A DNA stretch of 64,000 nucleotides, from NCBI GenBank assembly GCA_910595825.1, contig OU343161.1, positions 204,173,336 through 204,237,335 on the forward strand, written 5' to 3'. A model generated the notes under the pieces. The model was not told the DNA's origin, did no database searches, and was given only the letters and a program-made list of their open reading frames with translations. Numbering within the stretch: position 1 is the stretch's first letter; every line of letters starts with the position of its first letter. A program made the position numbers and the translations under genes. Source of the stretch: Philhelius pedissequus (lineage: Eukaryota > Arthropoda > Insecta > Diptera > Syrphidae). Shown here one piece after another: positions 1 to 12,275 of the stretch.

Positions 1-865
1 GGTTTTAGTAATATGAATTTGGTAATTGGTGTTAATGTTTTCCCTAACTAAACTTTTTTATGTGAAAATTAGGTTTGTACAGTTCGATGTTTTATTTAAA
101 ATTTTTTTTAGTGTGCTCGCGGCATTATATGTATTTTTTTTAATACATAAGTATTTACATGCATATTAACATGCTAAAAGGGAAACAAAACTTCATGGAA
201 TAGGTACATATTCGCCTCTGAATTTTAAACAAAAAAAATCCAAATTCAATGTCAAACGACTTCAAACTGTTCAGCTAGCTGCTAGCTAATAAGGCGGTAA
301 AAGCCAGAGGCCAATTTTAATTATATACATACATACTTCGGTTTATCCATAAATGTTTCGTTCTGTTTTTTTTTTTTTTTGGAAGTAACTACCTAACCAT
401 GTTATAACAGTTCTGTTTATAAAGGTACTGCTAATGCCCCTGTGGGCATAGTTCAAAGCGCATTTAATATTTTACTTTTGGTAGTGAGAAACTAGAGTTG
501 TTACCTATGAACAATGCACAATTTTTAAAACATGTACAAACAAAAGGTTTACATTTTGTAATACATAATTAAAATGAATTGTACCAGATTTAGTAATTGG
601 TTACATCCAAATGGTCTAACGCAATTAACAATTAAAACAATATTTATTGTAATGTTGAAACGATATGTGCATTTACTACATACATACATATGTGTGTATG
701 TACATAATACATACTTGTAATCAAAATAGTTGACCTTTAAACATTCATTTCGAAAAATTCGTGATTTGAATTAATATTATGCGTCCAACCCACGCAATTC
801 ATAATCACTTTCTCTCCTTCGAATAGTTCACTAACATTAATATTTATTTTTACTTGAGAAATACA
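1..865. other. no gene seen; AT-rich non-coding
   Basis: I see no coding signal here. A CATA/TATG simple repeat sits near 675-715, and the imperfect palindrome TGCCCCTGTGGGCA near 434 is too short to interpret. Confidence 0.6.
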
Positions 866-869
866 TGGC

Positions 870-1528
870 CATGTTTTGTATTTGCAAAAAAAAAAATCGA
901 ACTCGGGATTTTAATCAAATTTGACGCTACCATGATAGACGACACCTAAAAAGTGGGTCCGGTAATTCCGTCATCTGTTCAACAATCGACAGCCTTAAGC
1001 GTTTTTGGCGATTATCTCAAATAGATGTTTGAATCGTTTTTTAGGCCCAAAACTGATAGTAACTACCATACTACGGTCTAACGATTTTGATAAAAAAAAT
1101 CTATACACTACTAGAGGTATAGTACACAGTTTGGTTAAATTTTTTTTACATATTTTGTTACTAACAGTAGGTACATGTCATACAACAATTTCTTTTATTT
1201 TGGACTTAACGGCTCGACGAATTTCGATGCGAATGTTTATATGAGAGGTGCTTCGAATTGTAAATAGTACTGCTTACCAAAAATTTTGTAAACGGAATTT
1301 TTTTGAAAAAAAAAATTATTTTTTTTTTTTTGAAACCGGTAGACGATTTTTTTTAAATTCTGTTTTAAATTTATATCGTTAAATACTTAAAATTATTATA
1401 CCAACATTTTTTTTAGAAAAAAAAATATAAAAACTAAAGTTAAAAATATATTTAGCCGTTTCTACTAAGAATTTTACGATGTGATCAAACATAAGAGCAA
1501 GTACGTACGATCCAGTCGTTCATTTTAT
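870..1528 (+). repeat. dispersed repeat family G, copy 1
   Basis: This stretch shares a series of ordered blocks with 46640-47085, 50988-51957 and 53029-53290. The blocks are an A-run then TCGAACTCGGGATTTTAATC, a 'gtgggtccggtaattccgtc' type block, 'aacgattttgataaa', and a terminal block containing AAGAGCAAGTACGTACGATC followed by CAGTCGTTCATTTTAT. The terminal block matches the inverted-repeat end of the complete-looking copy at 50988-51957. No protein is encoded; the 80-codon open frame inside is chance. The start is approximate. Confidence 0.6.
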
Positions 1529-2234
1529 TTATTTCCGTTGTAAACAATTGCGACAACAGAAATTCTTCATTTTTGTATGGTCATGAAAAAAGTTTCTTGA
1601 ACGCTTCTATTCACTAAATTTATTGTAAACATCAACAAAATAAGAAAAGGCGAGACATTTTTCTTAAAAATAGAGATAAAATGTATCTGGTCACTAGTCA
1701 CACTTGAACAAGTGCAGCGCACGTCACACAAAAATAAATAAGTTTCACATGGGGAAGTATACGAGTATGTACATATTATTTAGATAATTATAATAAAAAA
1801 AACTTCATAACTGCTATTCATTGTACAGCGCTTATTGCTACGTACATATAAATATGTATGCAAAAAAAAAAGAAAACAAGAAAAAAGATTAAGTATGTCA
1901 TATTTGTATTTGATATCGTCACGTTTTGATTCAACATAGAAGAGGTGGAATAAATTTCTCTTTTATTTAATTTTGTCTTCTTTTGGTAAACTAGGAATCT
2001 TTTTCGCACTTTGATAAATCTCAGGTGATACCTACATTTTGCGATTTTTTAAGTATGACACAAGAAAAAGTTTTCTTTTTTCGAGAATTTAAAAACCTCA
2101 AGCTCCATGTTTGAAGAAAATCGCTACAGTGGTTAGGTAGTCGATCTAGATACACACAGAATTTTTGCTTTTCATATGCGAACAAATTCATCAGATTCAT
2201 TAAGTGCTTCTTGTTTTGAGCGACACAACTCACA
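1529..2234. other. no gene seen
   Basis: AT-rich sequence with A-runs. The short open frames on the minus strand have no recognisable protein character. Confidence 0.5.
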
Positions 2235-2420
2235 ATATTACGATTCTGAGCTTAGTATCTACATTCTAAAGTGTAGTGAAATATTTGTTCATCATTATTT
2301 TGTAGAACATCAGACATCGATATCTCATTACAATCTCATACCACCCGTCTTTCCCCTTGCACTACAAATGTTTTTCCGAAACTTATCGTGGCATTTATCT
2401 TAAAACATGAAATTATCTTG
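2235..2420 (+). repeat. dispersed repeat family V, copy 1
   Basis: This is similar, in inverted orientation, to 14895-15115. Shared blocks include GATTCTGAGCTTAG, TTTGTAGAACATCA and ACATCGATATCTCATT, followed by a pyrimidine-rich stretch and a 'cgaaacttat/cgaaacataa' block. No terminal repeats or coding potential are evident, so its class is unknown. Confidence 0.5.
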
Positions 2421-2444
2421 AGTTATGACGTAAATGAGCAATAC

Positions 2445-2490
2445 GTACATACATACATATGTATGTGTGTACATACATATATGTATATTT
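2445..2490. repeat. CATA/TATG microsatellite
   Basis: Alternating CATA and TATG tetranucleotides form an AT-rich simple repeat. Similar tracts occur near 675-715 and 6190-6240 and are common in fly genomes. Confidence 0.8.
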
Positions 2491-3274
2491 CATCGAATCT
2501 GATCCATCAATTAAAACTTTGTTTTTGCGTCATCTACCTAGGAGTTAAATCATCTGAGACAGAAGATTATACGCTTTAACTCACCAGTTAAGTACCAATC
2601 AAACAAAACAATCAGATCTTAATACAATATGTACACATAATGTGTATCATTCACCGTAGTTAAAACAAAATAAAACCTCTAAATTTTATTTAAAACAAAG
2701 AGTAAGGGTTTTGTCAAAAGCAGACGAAACAATGAATTTACTTAAAATGATACTTAATCAAAATGATGAAAAAGTTATTGTATGATAATTTTCAAGGTTG
2801 AAATGATAAGTTGGTCTGTGTAAATATGTAGGTATGGAAAATAATTTTTAACAAGAGCAAACGGTATTTATTAAATAAAAGTGTATGCATTTTCTAATGC
2901 AATCATGAACATAAATTATATAGCTACTTAAATTTTGATTTTGTTTAATAGATTTTAATAAAAGTTAAAAATTGTTTGATAAAAATAATGAACATTACAT
3001 TAGATATTATGTATGATGTACATGCAATTGAAAAAACCTTCAATTTTATTCCATTTTATTAGAATTAATTTGAATTTCAGAATGCTAGAAAATGTGACAC
3101 ACATGAATTAAAGTGAGGGCAAAATAAAATCAACATACGTGCTATATCAGCCCGATTCAATAGCTATTGTGTAACACCGTTTGGGGTGCAAAATATGTCA
3201 GGCGCACCTGGATTATTTTTATTTGTATACCTAGAACTTTAATAGTATAAATAAATCTAATGGAGATATGCACA
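2491..3274. other. no gene seen
   Basis: AT-rich sequence without open frames or repeats that I can support. Confidence 0.5.
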
Positions 3275-3493
3275 TACAGTATTGTGCAAAACCTAGGCAA
3301 CCATTTCGTTTTTACATTCCATAAATTATCTTTTCCATGCTTTCGATAATAAAATAATAACCAATTTATGTGGAATTATAATGATTTTGAATTCAAAATC
3401 ATGCCGGCACAATCACCAGACTTGAATTCTATTGAAAATCTTTTTGGGATTTTCAAAAATCAATTCGCTGGGCAACGCTTCCAATCTAAAACT

Positions 3494-4436
3494 TAGTGTA
3501 CACGATTGGTAGATCTTACAATATTGTCAGACCTAAAAAAGTCTCAAAATTATTTACCAATGAGATTACAATTAATTATTTGTGTACACGGTTGGTAGAT
3601 AATTTACAAATCTCTTAAAATTTATTGTCAGAATATCTACCAATCAATTGTAAGAGATTGGTAGATTTTCTACCAACCGTGTACACACATCATTAATTGT
3701 CAATCTTTTCAAATTATTCCCAGTTGATTTTTAGAAAGTAAAAGCCAATATTGGATTATATAATTGAAATTTGTATATAATATTAATAAAATATATATAT
3801 ATTTATCAAAACTAAAAAACTAAACTTTAGAACGCTTTTTGTTTCATTTAACTGAAAAATAACTGTAAACATATATTTTTTTATTATCAGAATCATTTTT
3901 CTAAAAATTAATTTCTATTCATTTTACATATATTTTTTTAATATCAGAATCATTTTTTCTAAAAATTAATTTCTATTCATTTTTTCATTTCACCAAAAAA
4001 AAAAAACAACAATAATTCAAACACTTTGAGTGCGAGTATTTTTGATAAACATTTCTTTCTGTTCGCAACACTGCGCGACGTCCAAAATTACTTTAAAAAA
4101 AATTGTATGATGCAAAAAAAACTACATCTTACAATATTTTCGTTGTCAGAAATGTCAGACAACAATAAAAATTGTGAGGCCTGGCTACAAATTCTGTGTG
4201 TACACGATTATCAGATACCTTACAATTTTACTCCATACAATTAATTGTCAGATAGAATAGCGTACACACGATTGTAGGATTTCTTACAATTAATTGTCAG
4301 ACAATGATCTTACAATTAATTAGAACACAAATTTTCTGACAATTTATTGTAAGTTTAAACAGTTGTAAGACATTGTAAGCATGTTTTTCACTGACAGATT
4401 TGACAATATTGTAAGATCTACCAATCGTGTGCACTG
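3494..4436. mobile_element. inverted-repeat element inserted in the Tc1 copy
   Basis: The ends are inverted copies of AGTGTACACGATTGGTAGAT (left) and AGTGCACACGATTGGTAGAT (right, complement), followed by TCTTACAATATTGTCA on both sides. The insertion splits the Tc1 reading frame. Internal blocks repeat the end motif at about 3582, 3686, 4200 and 4265, which suggests that related copies nested inside one another. No transposase is present. The target duplication is ambiguous: CTTA-like bases lie on both sides but do not align cleanly. Confidence 0.75.
3582..3686. mobile_element. 105-bp nested inverted-repeat unit
   Basis: GTGTACACGGTTGGTAGA at 3582 is mirrored by its complement ending at 3686, with AAATCTCTTA and TAAGAGATT also paired inside. 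The unit carries the same end motif as the surrounding element, so it is a member of the same family nested in it or an internal palindrome of it. Confidence 0.6.
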
Positions 4437-4740
4437 AGCTTAAGGCGTTGAACTTTAAATCTTTACAAGAACAATGGGAGAACATACTACTAGATGTCAT
4501 TTCTAAATTATACAAAGTATTGAAAAGTTGCTTATGTTTTTTACATATGAATTCGTTGATTTTTTTATTTTATTTGCAGAATATGTTTAAAAGTATATTA
4601 TATTTTTATATAAAAATAGAAACACGATATATAAACATAAAACTATAATGCACATAAATTGCGTTATTCTCGACAGCATGGAAAAAATAATCGCGAAATG
4701 AAAAGGCGAAATGATTGCTTACGTTTTGCGCAATACTGTA

Positions 4741-6738
4741 TGTAACTAAACCAATGGTGTGACAGTGTAAGTCTAGATAGCATAACAGTTGAGTTAATTC
4801 TAAAGGCCGAATTTCTCTAACTAAAAAAAATTAATAGCAACAGCATGCATTTACATTGGAATCTATAGTGTATTGTAGGGTTGGAAACTATAGAATTTCA
4901 ATTTGATTACATTTAGTGGTTACTTGTTATTAAAACAAAAAATAACACTGGTACAACCTTTGTAATTTAATAGAAGAAAATCATGTTGAATTTCAAAAGA
5001 ATCTACAAAAAAGTGTTGTGCTAAATAGTCTTGTTTCTTCTTCTTTGGAAACGCATGAATTTTTATTTGTAAATCGATGCCTTAACTATACATATATAAA
5101 ACTTGGAATCTATTAACACAACCTCAAGTGTGTACAAAAATAGTACGAAATTACGACCTTAAATAAATGTCGACGTAGTTGATATAAAAAATAATAATTT
5201 CGTCAGACGATTAAGAAAAATTGTAATACAACATTAAACAATATCACCATGTTTATAAACATTAAATTGTTTGAAATTATTTTAATGATCATGAAAGCAA
5301 ACTAAATGGAAGCATGAGAATATAAGACTATTTCTTCATAAGTTGGGATTCATTATCAATTTTTTTGAATAAATTAAAAAAAAATCACTTTGTGACCCAT
5401 ATTTTTCAAAAAAAATTAAACGAAGTGATTCATTATTTTCTTTAGCAATTATACGTCATGAATGACGTTAAGTTAATCATATCATAATCATGTTCCTTCG
5501 TTGACCAAGTTGAAACCTAGTATATCCTAAAGGTACATATATCGTTTAGGTAATTTATTAAATAAATAAATGTTGTGGCGCCACAATTCGTGGATAAGAC
5601 AAGACCTAGTTTCTTACAACTCAAAACCACTTCTGTGTGCTTATTGTTAATCGACATGACTGGATAGCGAATCCGAAAAAAAACATAGCCAAATAACACC
5701 TATAATGTTATGAAAATAAATAACTCAATATTATCACTTCTTAGAAACGTAATCCATTCGAGCGAAAACTCATTTGAAACAAAAGAAATCAATATTTTAG
5801 CTTGAATGGAAACGTAGTAGATAATATATGTACATGTATGGTTTACATACAGTACCTCATACTTGCTTACATTTAAAACTACCCTTTACAGCTACCTTTA
5901 ATTATTATTAGTTTTTTGTTAAAGCTGTAAATAGATATACTTTGTAGGGTGAGAGTAAAAGTCTTGTAATTCCGGTTTTAGAAAATTTAACTTTAGCAGT
6001 TCTTTTTGTTTAAGTTAATGAAATCCCTTCGGATGTTATAATTTCCCGATGGACACACTTTTGTAGCCTACAACATGATACATAATGCTCCTTGTGAACC
6101 ATTGTTCTGTAAATAATTTTATTTTCAAGGGTTGTCTTTTCAGGCGGAACAAGTTTTATGGGTATAGGTACTTACATATTATATAATATATTTATGTAAG
6201 TAGATATACACATACATATGTACATACATATATGTATGCAGAAGCTATTTGCGTGCATTTGTGTTAAAGCAAATAATGAAAAAGTCTAGTGCTAAATTGG
6301 CTTAATTAAATCATCGAAGAATTTTTAATTTGTTTTAACTGAAAGTGCTGCAGTTTATTGGAAAACAAAAGCATCAAATGCATATTACACCAGAAAATAA
6401 GGCAAAATGTCTACCTAATGTACATATGTATGTAGTAGGTAAGTATATAATAGGTACATATGCACAGTACTTACGTGTATAAATTCTAACCACCAGAGAT
6501 TAAAAAAGATACTATTTTTTTCTTAAAACAATCCCTGCTATAAAACATACTTAAATCGGGAACATTACAAACAGAGTTAGCCTGTCTGAACACCGGGTAA
6601 TAGCTTCATTGTAACAATAGTTCACTCTATGAAAAGGAATCTCAAATAACAAACGAGAACAAAGTTCACGTTCGGGAGCATACCAACAAACTAAACAAAG
6701 CAAAAAAGAGCAATTGATTTAAAAGTTAATTACATAAT
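4741..6738. other. no gene seen
   Basis: About 2 kb of AT-rich DNA with a CATA/TATG tract near 6190-6240. The open frames are short and carry no recognisable motif. Confidence 0.5.
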
Positions 6739-7440
6739 TTAAAAATTTAATCTTCTAAATTCAAGAGATTGAATACTCAATAACAGACATCTCCAACTGT
6801 AAGAAGGCGTATCAATATTGCAGTTAAGAATTTTGATAGCTGTTCTAGTAATGCGCTTTTGGGTCATTTCAATTATAATAGAATGAGTATTATACATGGA
6901 GTTCCATTCAATTCTGCAATACTCCAAAACAGATCGAACGAAGCTAAAATATAGTGATCTTCTTGTAAAAGTATCTGAGAAATCTTTTGAATTGCGGTTA
7001 ATAAAACCAAGCATGGAGCTAGGTATAGAAACAATATAATCAATATGATTGGAGAAGGTTAATTCTTTATCAAATATAACCCCAAGATCTTTTTTTTTCA
7101 TTATCCTAGCTAATATTTTTCACCCACACGATAAGAAAACATTATTGGTGATTGATTTCCATGAAACATATGTACATTGACATTTCGACACATTAAGAGG
7201 TAGGTAAACTTTTTGTAAACTAATGCAATCTAGAGTTGACTTGACACTGAAATCAAATTTAAATTGGTGTACATTTACAATTTTTAAGAAATTCTGGAAT
7301 TTCATTAAGGAAACTAAGAAACAGTAGAGGTCCTAAGTGGATGCCTTGTGGTACGTCTGAAGTAACAACTTTGAATCTGAAAGAATAATTTCAACGCATT
7401 GTTTTCTACCTGTATGGTAAAACCATTTTAATATCGAAAA
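6739..7440 (-). pseudogene. non-LTR retrotransposon reverse transcriptase remnant
   Basis: Read on the minus strand, this begins with FKVVTSDVPQGIHLGPLLFL, the conserved VPQG-x-x-LGP-LLF block of LINE reverse transcriptases. It continues with LNVSKCQ, then MKKKDLGVIFDKELTFSNHI, RSVLEYCRIEWN and QKRITRTAIKIL, which is the thumb region after the catalytic domain. The FADD catalytic box is not intact, and at least one frame change lies between the blocks. The blocks resemble Jockey/CR1-group elements. This is a dead, 5'-truncated fragment. Confidence 0.8.
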
Positions 7441-7666
7441 GAAAAAAAACTAGTTTTTACCAGTATTGAATGATTTACTCATTCTTTAGTGTTGCTTAAG
7501 CTTGCAGCTATCAATTATTGGCAATCAAAAAACATCGATTTTTTTTTAAATTCCTTCCAACAAAAGAATTGAAGCAAATCGATTTCAAATACATAGTTCA
7601 AAAAATTCGACATTCCATACGAAGCATATTGTAAAATGGCAAAATATGATCACGGCTATAAACATA

Positions 7667-7993
7667 CAGCCCTATTAATGAAAAACGCTTAGTCCACCTT
7701 TAGTCCATGGACTTACAAAACCATGGAATAAGAGTTAGACCATGGATTAAAATTTCCTATTAATAAAAAATTCGAACAAAATCTACTACAATGAGTATCA
7801 ACTCTACCTCTTTTTATTATATGTCCCTGTAAATTTTGTTCTTAAATGTCAATTCTTAGTCCATCGCTAGACCACTAAGGACTAAGTTGGTAAACGTCAA
7901 ATAGCAGAAATTGTGTTTTATTAATATTATTTCGACTAAGTCCACGGAATAAGTCCTAAACCTTCCCTAGTCCATGTTTATTAATTAGGGTGA
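7667..7993. mobile_element. inverted-repeat element, family A, copy 1
   Basis: The left end CAGCCCTATTAATGAAAAA is mirrored by a right end whose complement is TCACCCTAATTAATAAAC. Sub-terminal blocks with 'ccttTAGTCCATGG' and 'ccCTAGTCCATG' are also inverted. The element is about 327 bp and non-coding, like a MITE. A second copy lies at 11562-12275 and is nearly collinear apart from a nested insertion. TA may be the target duplication, but the ends are not fully resolved. Confidence 0.75.
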
Positions 7994-8625
7994 TATGCTT
8001 GAATAAGCTAGAATAAATTGTAGAATTATGATTCATTACAGACCGAAATATCAGTCGTTAAGTATCAGGGCATTTTTTTTTTGTCTTGGCTGGACAGTTC
8101 ATGTCTTGACAATTCATTCATGCAATAGAGGTTGAGGTGTAGGTAAGGCTGTTTAAGAAGAATTATCAAAAATTAATTTCATGAAAAAATTTGTTTGAAC
8201 TGATATACTCCTGTTAATGAATATTAACTAATAAAAATGGTGTATTTGAAGAATTTAAGTACAAACACAATTTGTTAAAGTGTGCCAAGAGAGTAGTTAC
8301 CGGCGTAAGAGACAAAAAATAATGAGATCCGCACAGAAAAAAGAAAAAAAAAACGCAGCCGTCTAATTTGATGTCAGGCATCGATATCAAGACAAAATCA
8401 AAGAGAGAGCTCGCTGAAATCCCAACACAACAAGAAACAACGCGACTCCATTGGAGTTTTCATGTCAGGATGAGTATTACGAGAAAATTTATTGCCAATG
8501 GAGTCGGCCTGTTAAAGACGATCACTTGACATGAGATATCAGACAAGTAATTAAAAAATAATTAGTGAAATGGTATACCTACGTATGCAAACTCAATTAA
8601 CCAAAGCAGGTATACATATCTACAG
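7994..8625. other. no gene seen
   Basis: Non-coding AT-rich DNA. A few short 'tgtctTGAC/atatcaagaca' pieces look mutually related but do not form a defined repeat. Confidence 0.45.
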
Positions 8626-8629
8626 ACTA

Positions 8630-9800
8630 AACTAATAGAAGTAGAAAGATACTTAGATAGGTACCTGCATAGTATGTATTAGGTATGAAGCAATGAAATT
8701 TTATTGTTTTCTGGCTTTTCTTTATCTAACAGAAAAACATGTTGAAGGTACCTAGGTACCTAATCTACAAAATTATTTCCATAGATTATCTTTGTTTTTT
8801 TTTTCAAGTAATTTTAGTATTACTTTGATATTTTCTTTACCGATATGTGGGTACACAACTATTGTTTTAGTAACAATGCAGATAGGTACATAGATACATA
8901 TTTATTGCAGTCCGTAGGTATGGTCACAGTTCTGATTTTTTTTCTTAGAATTCTGTGAATTTTAGATTCGCCAAATTTCAATAAAAGGCAAACAGGCCCC
9001 GAAATTAATTTTTTTTATTTGGACTTGAGAAGTGTTTAAATTCTAAATACCTACCTACTCATACTTTTTGTCAAACTGCCTGGATCTACATGATAGTGTC
9101 TGGCCGGATTTTGGTAGGTAGGTAGGTATTTACATTTTTAAATTTGATGTACCTACATACCTATGTATATTTATGTAAGTTATACAGATAAATAAATTTG
9201 CGAAAAATCCTTTAAAATACCCAAAACAAGACGGGTAGGTACCTATTTTAAATTATTAGATAGGTGGGAAGAGGCCATACATACCTGGGTATATTTCAAA
9301 ATATCTTTGTGGCAACCTTCGATTGGGGTGGAAATGTCGTGTCGTAGATCGCATGTCTACTATATAGGTAGAGGTACTATAGATAAGTACCTACCTAATC
9401 GTTATTTTCACTGCTCAGTCAGTTTGCCGAAAATGATGAGCAGGTAGGTAAGGCATTATGAAAATATACCTTACCTACCTTACCTATAACATAAGCGCAT
9501 CTTGAGGTAGGTAAATTCATATATGTATAGGTAGGTACCTGCTACTAGAAGTTATGTTTTTAAAAAAATGATAAATGAATACCTAATCGAAATAGAGATG
9601 AAGGAAAGCTAATTCAAAACATTCATTTGTATGTATGATACATACCTAATATGTCCTACATAACATACATAGTTACATAGGTATTCGAGAATTTGAATTT
9701 GATTTAGGATTAATCAAGCAAAAGCAGAAAAGTTTGAAAATCAATCAAATTAAATAGGTACACAAATACGTAAACCTACATACAAATATTAGAGGTGCCT
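8630..9800. repeat. TAGG/ACCT-rich low-complexity zone
   Basis: For over 1 kb the sequence is saturated with GTAGGTA, TACCTACC and GGTACCTA words on both strands, often as short palindromes such as AGGTACCT. The words are scattered rather than forming one clean tandem array, as though a TAGG microsatellite had decayed in both orientations. I see no open frame here. Confidence 0.7.
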
Positions 9801-11560
9801 ATTCCTAAGTGAACCTATAGAATATACATAGCACAAAAAAATTTTATAAACAAAACTGCTTCCTTTGTTCGCAATAAAGAGGGTATATGGTGTATATTCA
9901 GCACCAGCAATGAAGCTTTTGTTTGCATATGAGTATGAGCAAGAAAACAAGAAGTTAAGCAGAAGGCTATTTCAAATTTTCTGACGCAATTTCCAAAACC
10001 TGATTGTTTTTTTTCGTATTCATCCGTCTATCCAATTCCATTTTTGATTTGATTTTTTCTCTACTCAACATATGCATACACACGAAAAAATTATATTTGG
10101 GTTTATTATACCAAGATTGTAGGTAGAGTAATACTACTACTGTAGTATTAATAATGTGATGTTTACTACTTTATAGTAAACACATACATAAAAGCTTTAC
10201 CCAAAGAATGGAACGGGAAAACAACAAATTGAGATTGAGACAAGTCTTTTAGGCCAGACAAAACATAAACTGAAAAATAGTGATGCCACTTATAAAGTTT
10301 AAAGTATGGAAATTTAAATGTCAATTTATAAAGCTCCCTAATGATACAACGAAAATGAATAATGAATGCATTATTTTCACTGGACTCTTTGGCGAATAAT
10401 TTTGAACGATTTAGTACCGTGTTAAGATAGTATTAGTATAGTACAAAACTATTTATTAATTTTAATCAAGTTAATTATCGAACTATATTTTAACATTTTA
10501 CTAAGTTAAAAACCACCAGATTTGACATTTACAAACGTCAAATATGAATGCTCATGTTGTTTTTTGTACCCTTAAGCGCATTTAGCTTGTGTTTGTGAAG
10601 AAACAAGGTTTACTATGAGTCCAGTGTTTAACACTAGGAAAAATTTATTGAAATGTTTTAGTATATATATATATATATGCAAGTAGTATTAAGCTTAACT
10701 TTAATATCAGGATATTTAAAAATTAAAATGCTGAATTAAATGCTCAGTACATTTAAAAAAATTAAATGATCATATAAAAGCGTTTAATTCGCAAGTGCTT
10801 TTAGACGCATTTATAATACTCACACCTTTTGATATAACAGTGATACCTTTTACAGATATAATTACAATAGAAAGATTCCTATGTACGATAAGGCGAAAGG
10901 CAAGTGGTAAATAATGACATACGATCTTCAAATCATTACATCCTAAAGATACTGTTTTAGATTGTAGGACCGTTAAAACCTACAGCTACACCATTGGGCT
11001 CAGTAGTTAAGTCTAAAGACGATATTAATAGTTTTTGTTCTATAGTTCTACCAGATAAATTTATAATATTCAAATGTACGTATATATAACAATTATGTGT
11101 ATGATATTATTATTTCGACATATCAACGGTTTCTCGTAAGAACCAAACCATAAAAAACGGAGAAAATTCTGCATAACAAAGGTCATATCATTTGTTTGAA
11201 TCAAAGCGTTATATTTACTCGTGTTAATTAATTGTAATCGCAGCTAAGAATATTTTTTTAATGCAAATTTATGTGCTTGTTTTAAAAAAGTAATGTTTCA
11301 AAGGACTTATAAAGCAAGCTACCTGTTGTAGTTTTTGAAGCATGTATATATTTTGCACTTTCGCAATTTGTATATTTACACCGTCATTTTATGTAACAAA
11401 TAAATAACAACTTGTCCTTCATCGTTACATTTAACTGATAAGCTATAAGCTGAAAGCTTTTGGCACAAATCATAGGTAGGAATATTTTCATTGAAGTCCA
11501 TGAGAAAACTTTTTCTGTTTGGTGGGTTTTATCTACCGAAATAAAGCTTATTAGTGTGTT
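9801..11560. other. no gene seen
   Basis: AT-rich DNA with a short (TA)n tract near 10661-10679. I found no supported repeat family or coding region. Confidence 0.5.
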
Positions 11561-11561
11561 G

Positions 11562-12275
11562 CTGCCCTATTAATAAAAAAATGCTTACCTTACCGCTAGT
11601 CCATGACTTTACTAAACCATAGAATAAACCTCTCCAGACTAAAATTTCAATTAATAAAAAATCGAAAATCCACGAACAAATTCTACGTATCAAATTTCTC
11701 CTTTTATTCAATGTACATACCTATAAATTTTCTTCTTAAGCACCTTTCACATGAACTTAGAATGCGAATGCACCATTTTTAAACAATTTCAAGTAGAAAT
11801 ATCAACTTGTTTTTATTTTAACTTTTCAAAAAAGTTAATAAATAATCTCATTTACAAAATTTAAAAAGAAAGCAATACAGTAAAAATTACATTTTAATAT
11901 TTTCTACACGACCAACAACCGACTTCTGCGAACTGCCAAATGTAAATTCTCAATCCACACCGAGAGGACGTATTCCACAAATCGGCGAATAAATAAATTC
12001 GCTCGAATTTAACCTCAAACCTTAGATTTCACATTATTTGGTGGCTGTTCTTCTCTATTTTCGTAATTCGCATGTGTAATTCGCTGCTCATATGAAAGGC
12101 GCTTTAATGTCAATTCTAAGTCATTCACTAAAACCACCGTCTTCGATGGCCTAGCGAAAGACTAAGTTGGTAAAAATGTCAAATAGCAGAAAGTTTGTTA
12201 TATTAATAGCATTTCGCACTTAGTTCACGGAATAAGTCCTAGTGCTTCCCTAGTCCATGTTTATTAATTTGGGTG
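11562..12275. mobile_element. inverted-repeat element, family A, copy 2 (interrupted)
   Basis: The left end CTGCCCTATTAATAAAAA and the right end (complement CACCCAAATTAATAAACATG) match copy 1 at 7667. Interior blocks such as GACTAAGTTGGTAAA and TGTCAAATAGCAGAAA are shared in order. The element is longer than copy 1 because a separate 364-bp element is inserted at a TTAA site (11740-12103). Confidence 0.75.
11740..12103. mobile_element. TTAA-flanked MITE nested in family A
   Basis: The element is bounded by TTAA at 11736-11739 and 12104-12107. Its ends are GCACCTTTCACATGAA and the complement AGCGCCTTTCATATGAGC, with inner blocks 'GCGAATGCAC' and 'GCGAATTAC' also inverted. The uninterrupted family A copy at 7667 has a single TTAA at the corresponding place. 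A TTAA duplication is the hallmark of piggyBac-type transposition, so this is probably a non-autonomous piggyBac-like element. It has no coding content. Confidence 0.75.

Larger units (their letters stand above)
3401..4530 (+). pseudogene. Tc1-like transposase C-terminal remnant (split)
   Basis: The first piece (3401-3493) encodes MPAQSPDLNSIENLFGIFKN. This is the Tc1 signature around the third catalytic acidic residue (PAQSPDLNPIE-x-x-W in the family), here with the glutamate after I intact and W replaced by F. The second piece (4439-4530) continues as LKALNFKSLQEQWENI followed by LLDVISKLYKVL, the amphipathic C-terminal region typical of Tc1 proteins. The N-terminal DNA-binding part and the first two catalytic aspartates are absent, so it cannot be active. 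Confidence 0.85.
3277..4738 (+). mobile_element. Tc1-like transposon, internally deleted and interrupted
   Basis: The inverted termini are CAGTATTGTGCAAAAC at 3277 and the complement of CAGTATTGCGCAAAAC ending at 4738. They stay similar for about 34 bp and are flanked on both sides by the dinucleotide TA (3275-3276 and 4739-4740), the target duplication expected for Tc1/mariner elements. Only the C-terminal part of the transposase survives, and it is split by a 0.94-kb insertion (3494-4436). Without that insertion only about 0.5 kb of the element remains, so most of the transposase gene was lost earlier. Confidence 0.88.

Noticed and set aside
10880..11040. Possible retrovirus-like pol fragment
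   Set aside because: A few residues looked suggestive, but no ordered motif could be read in any frame.
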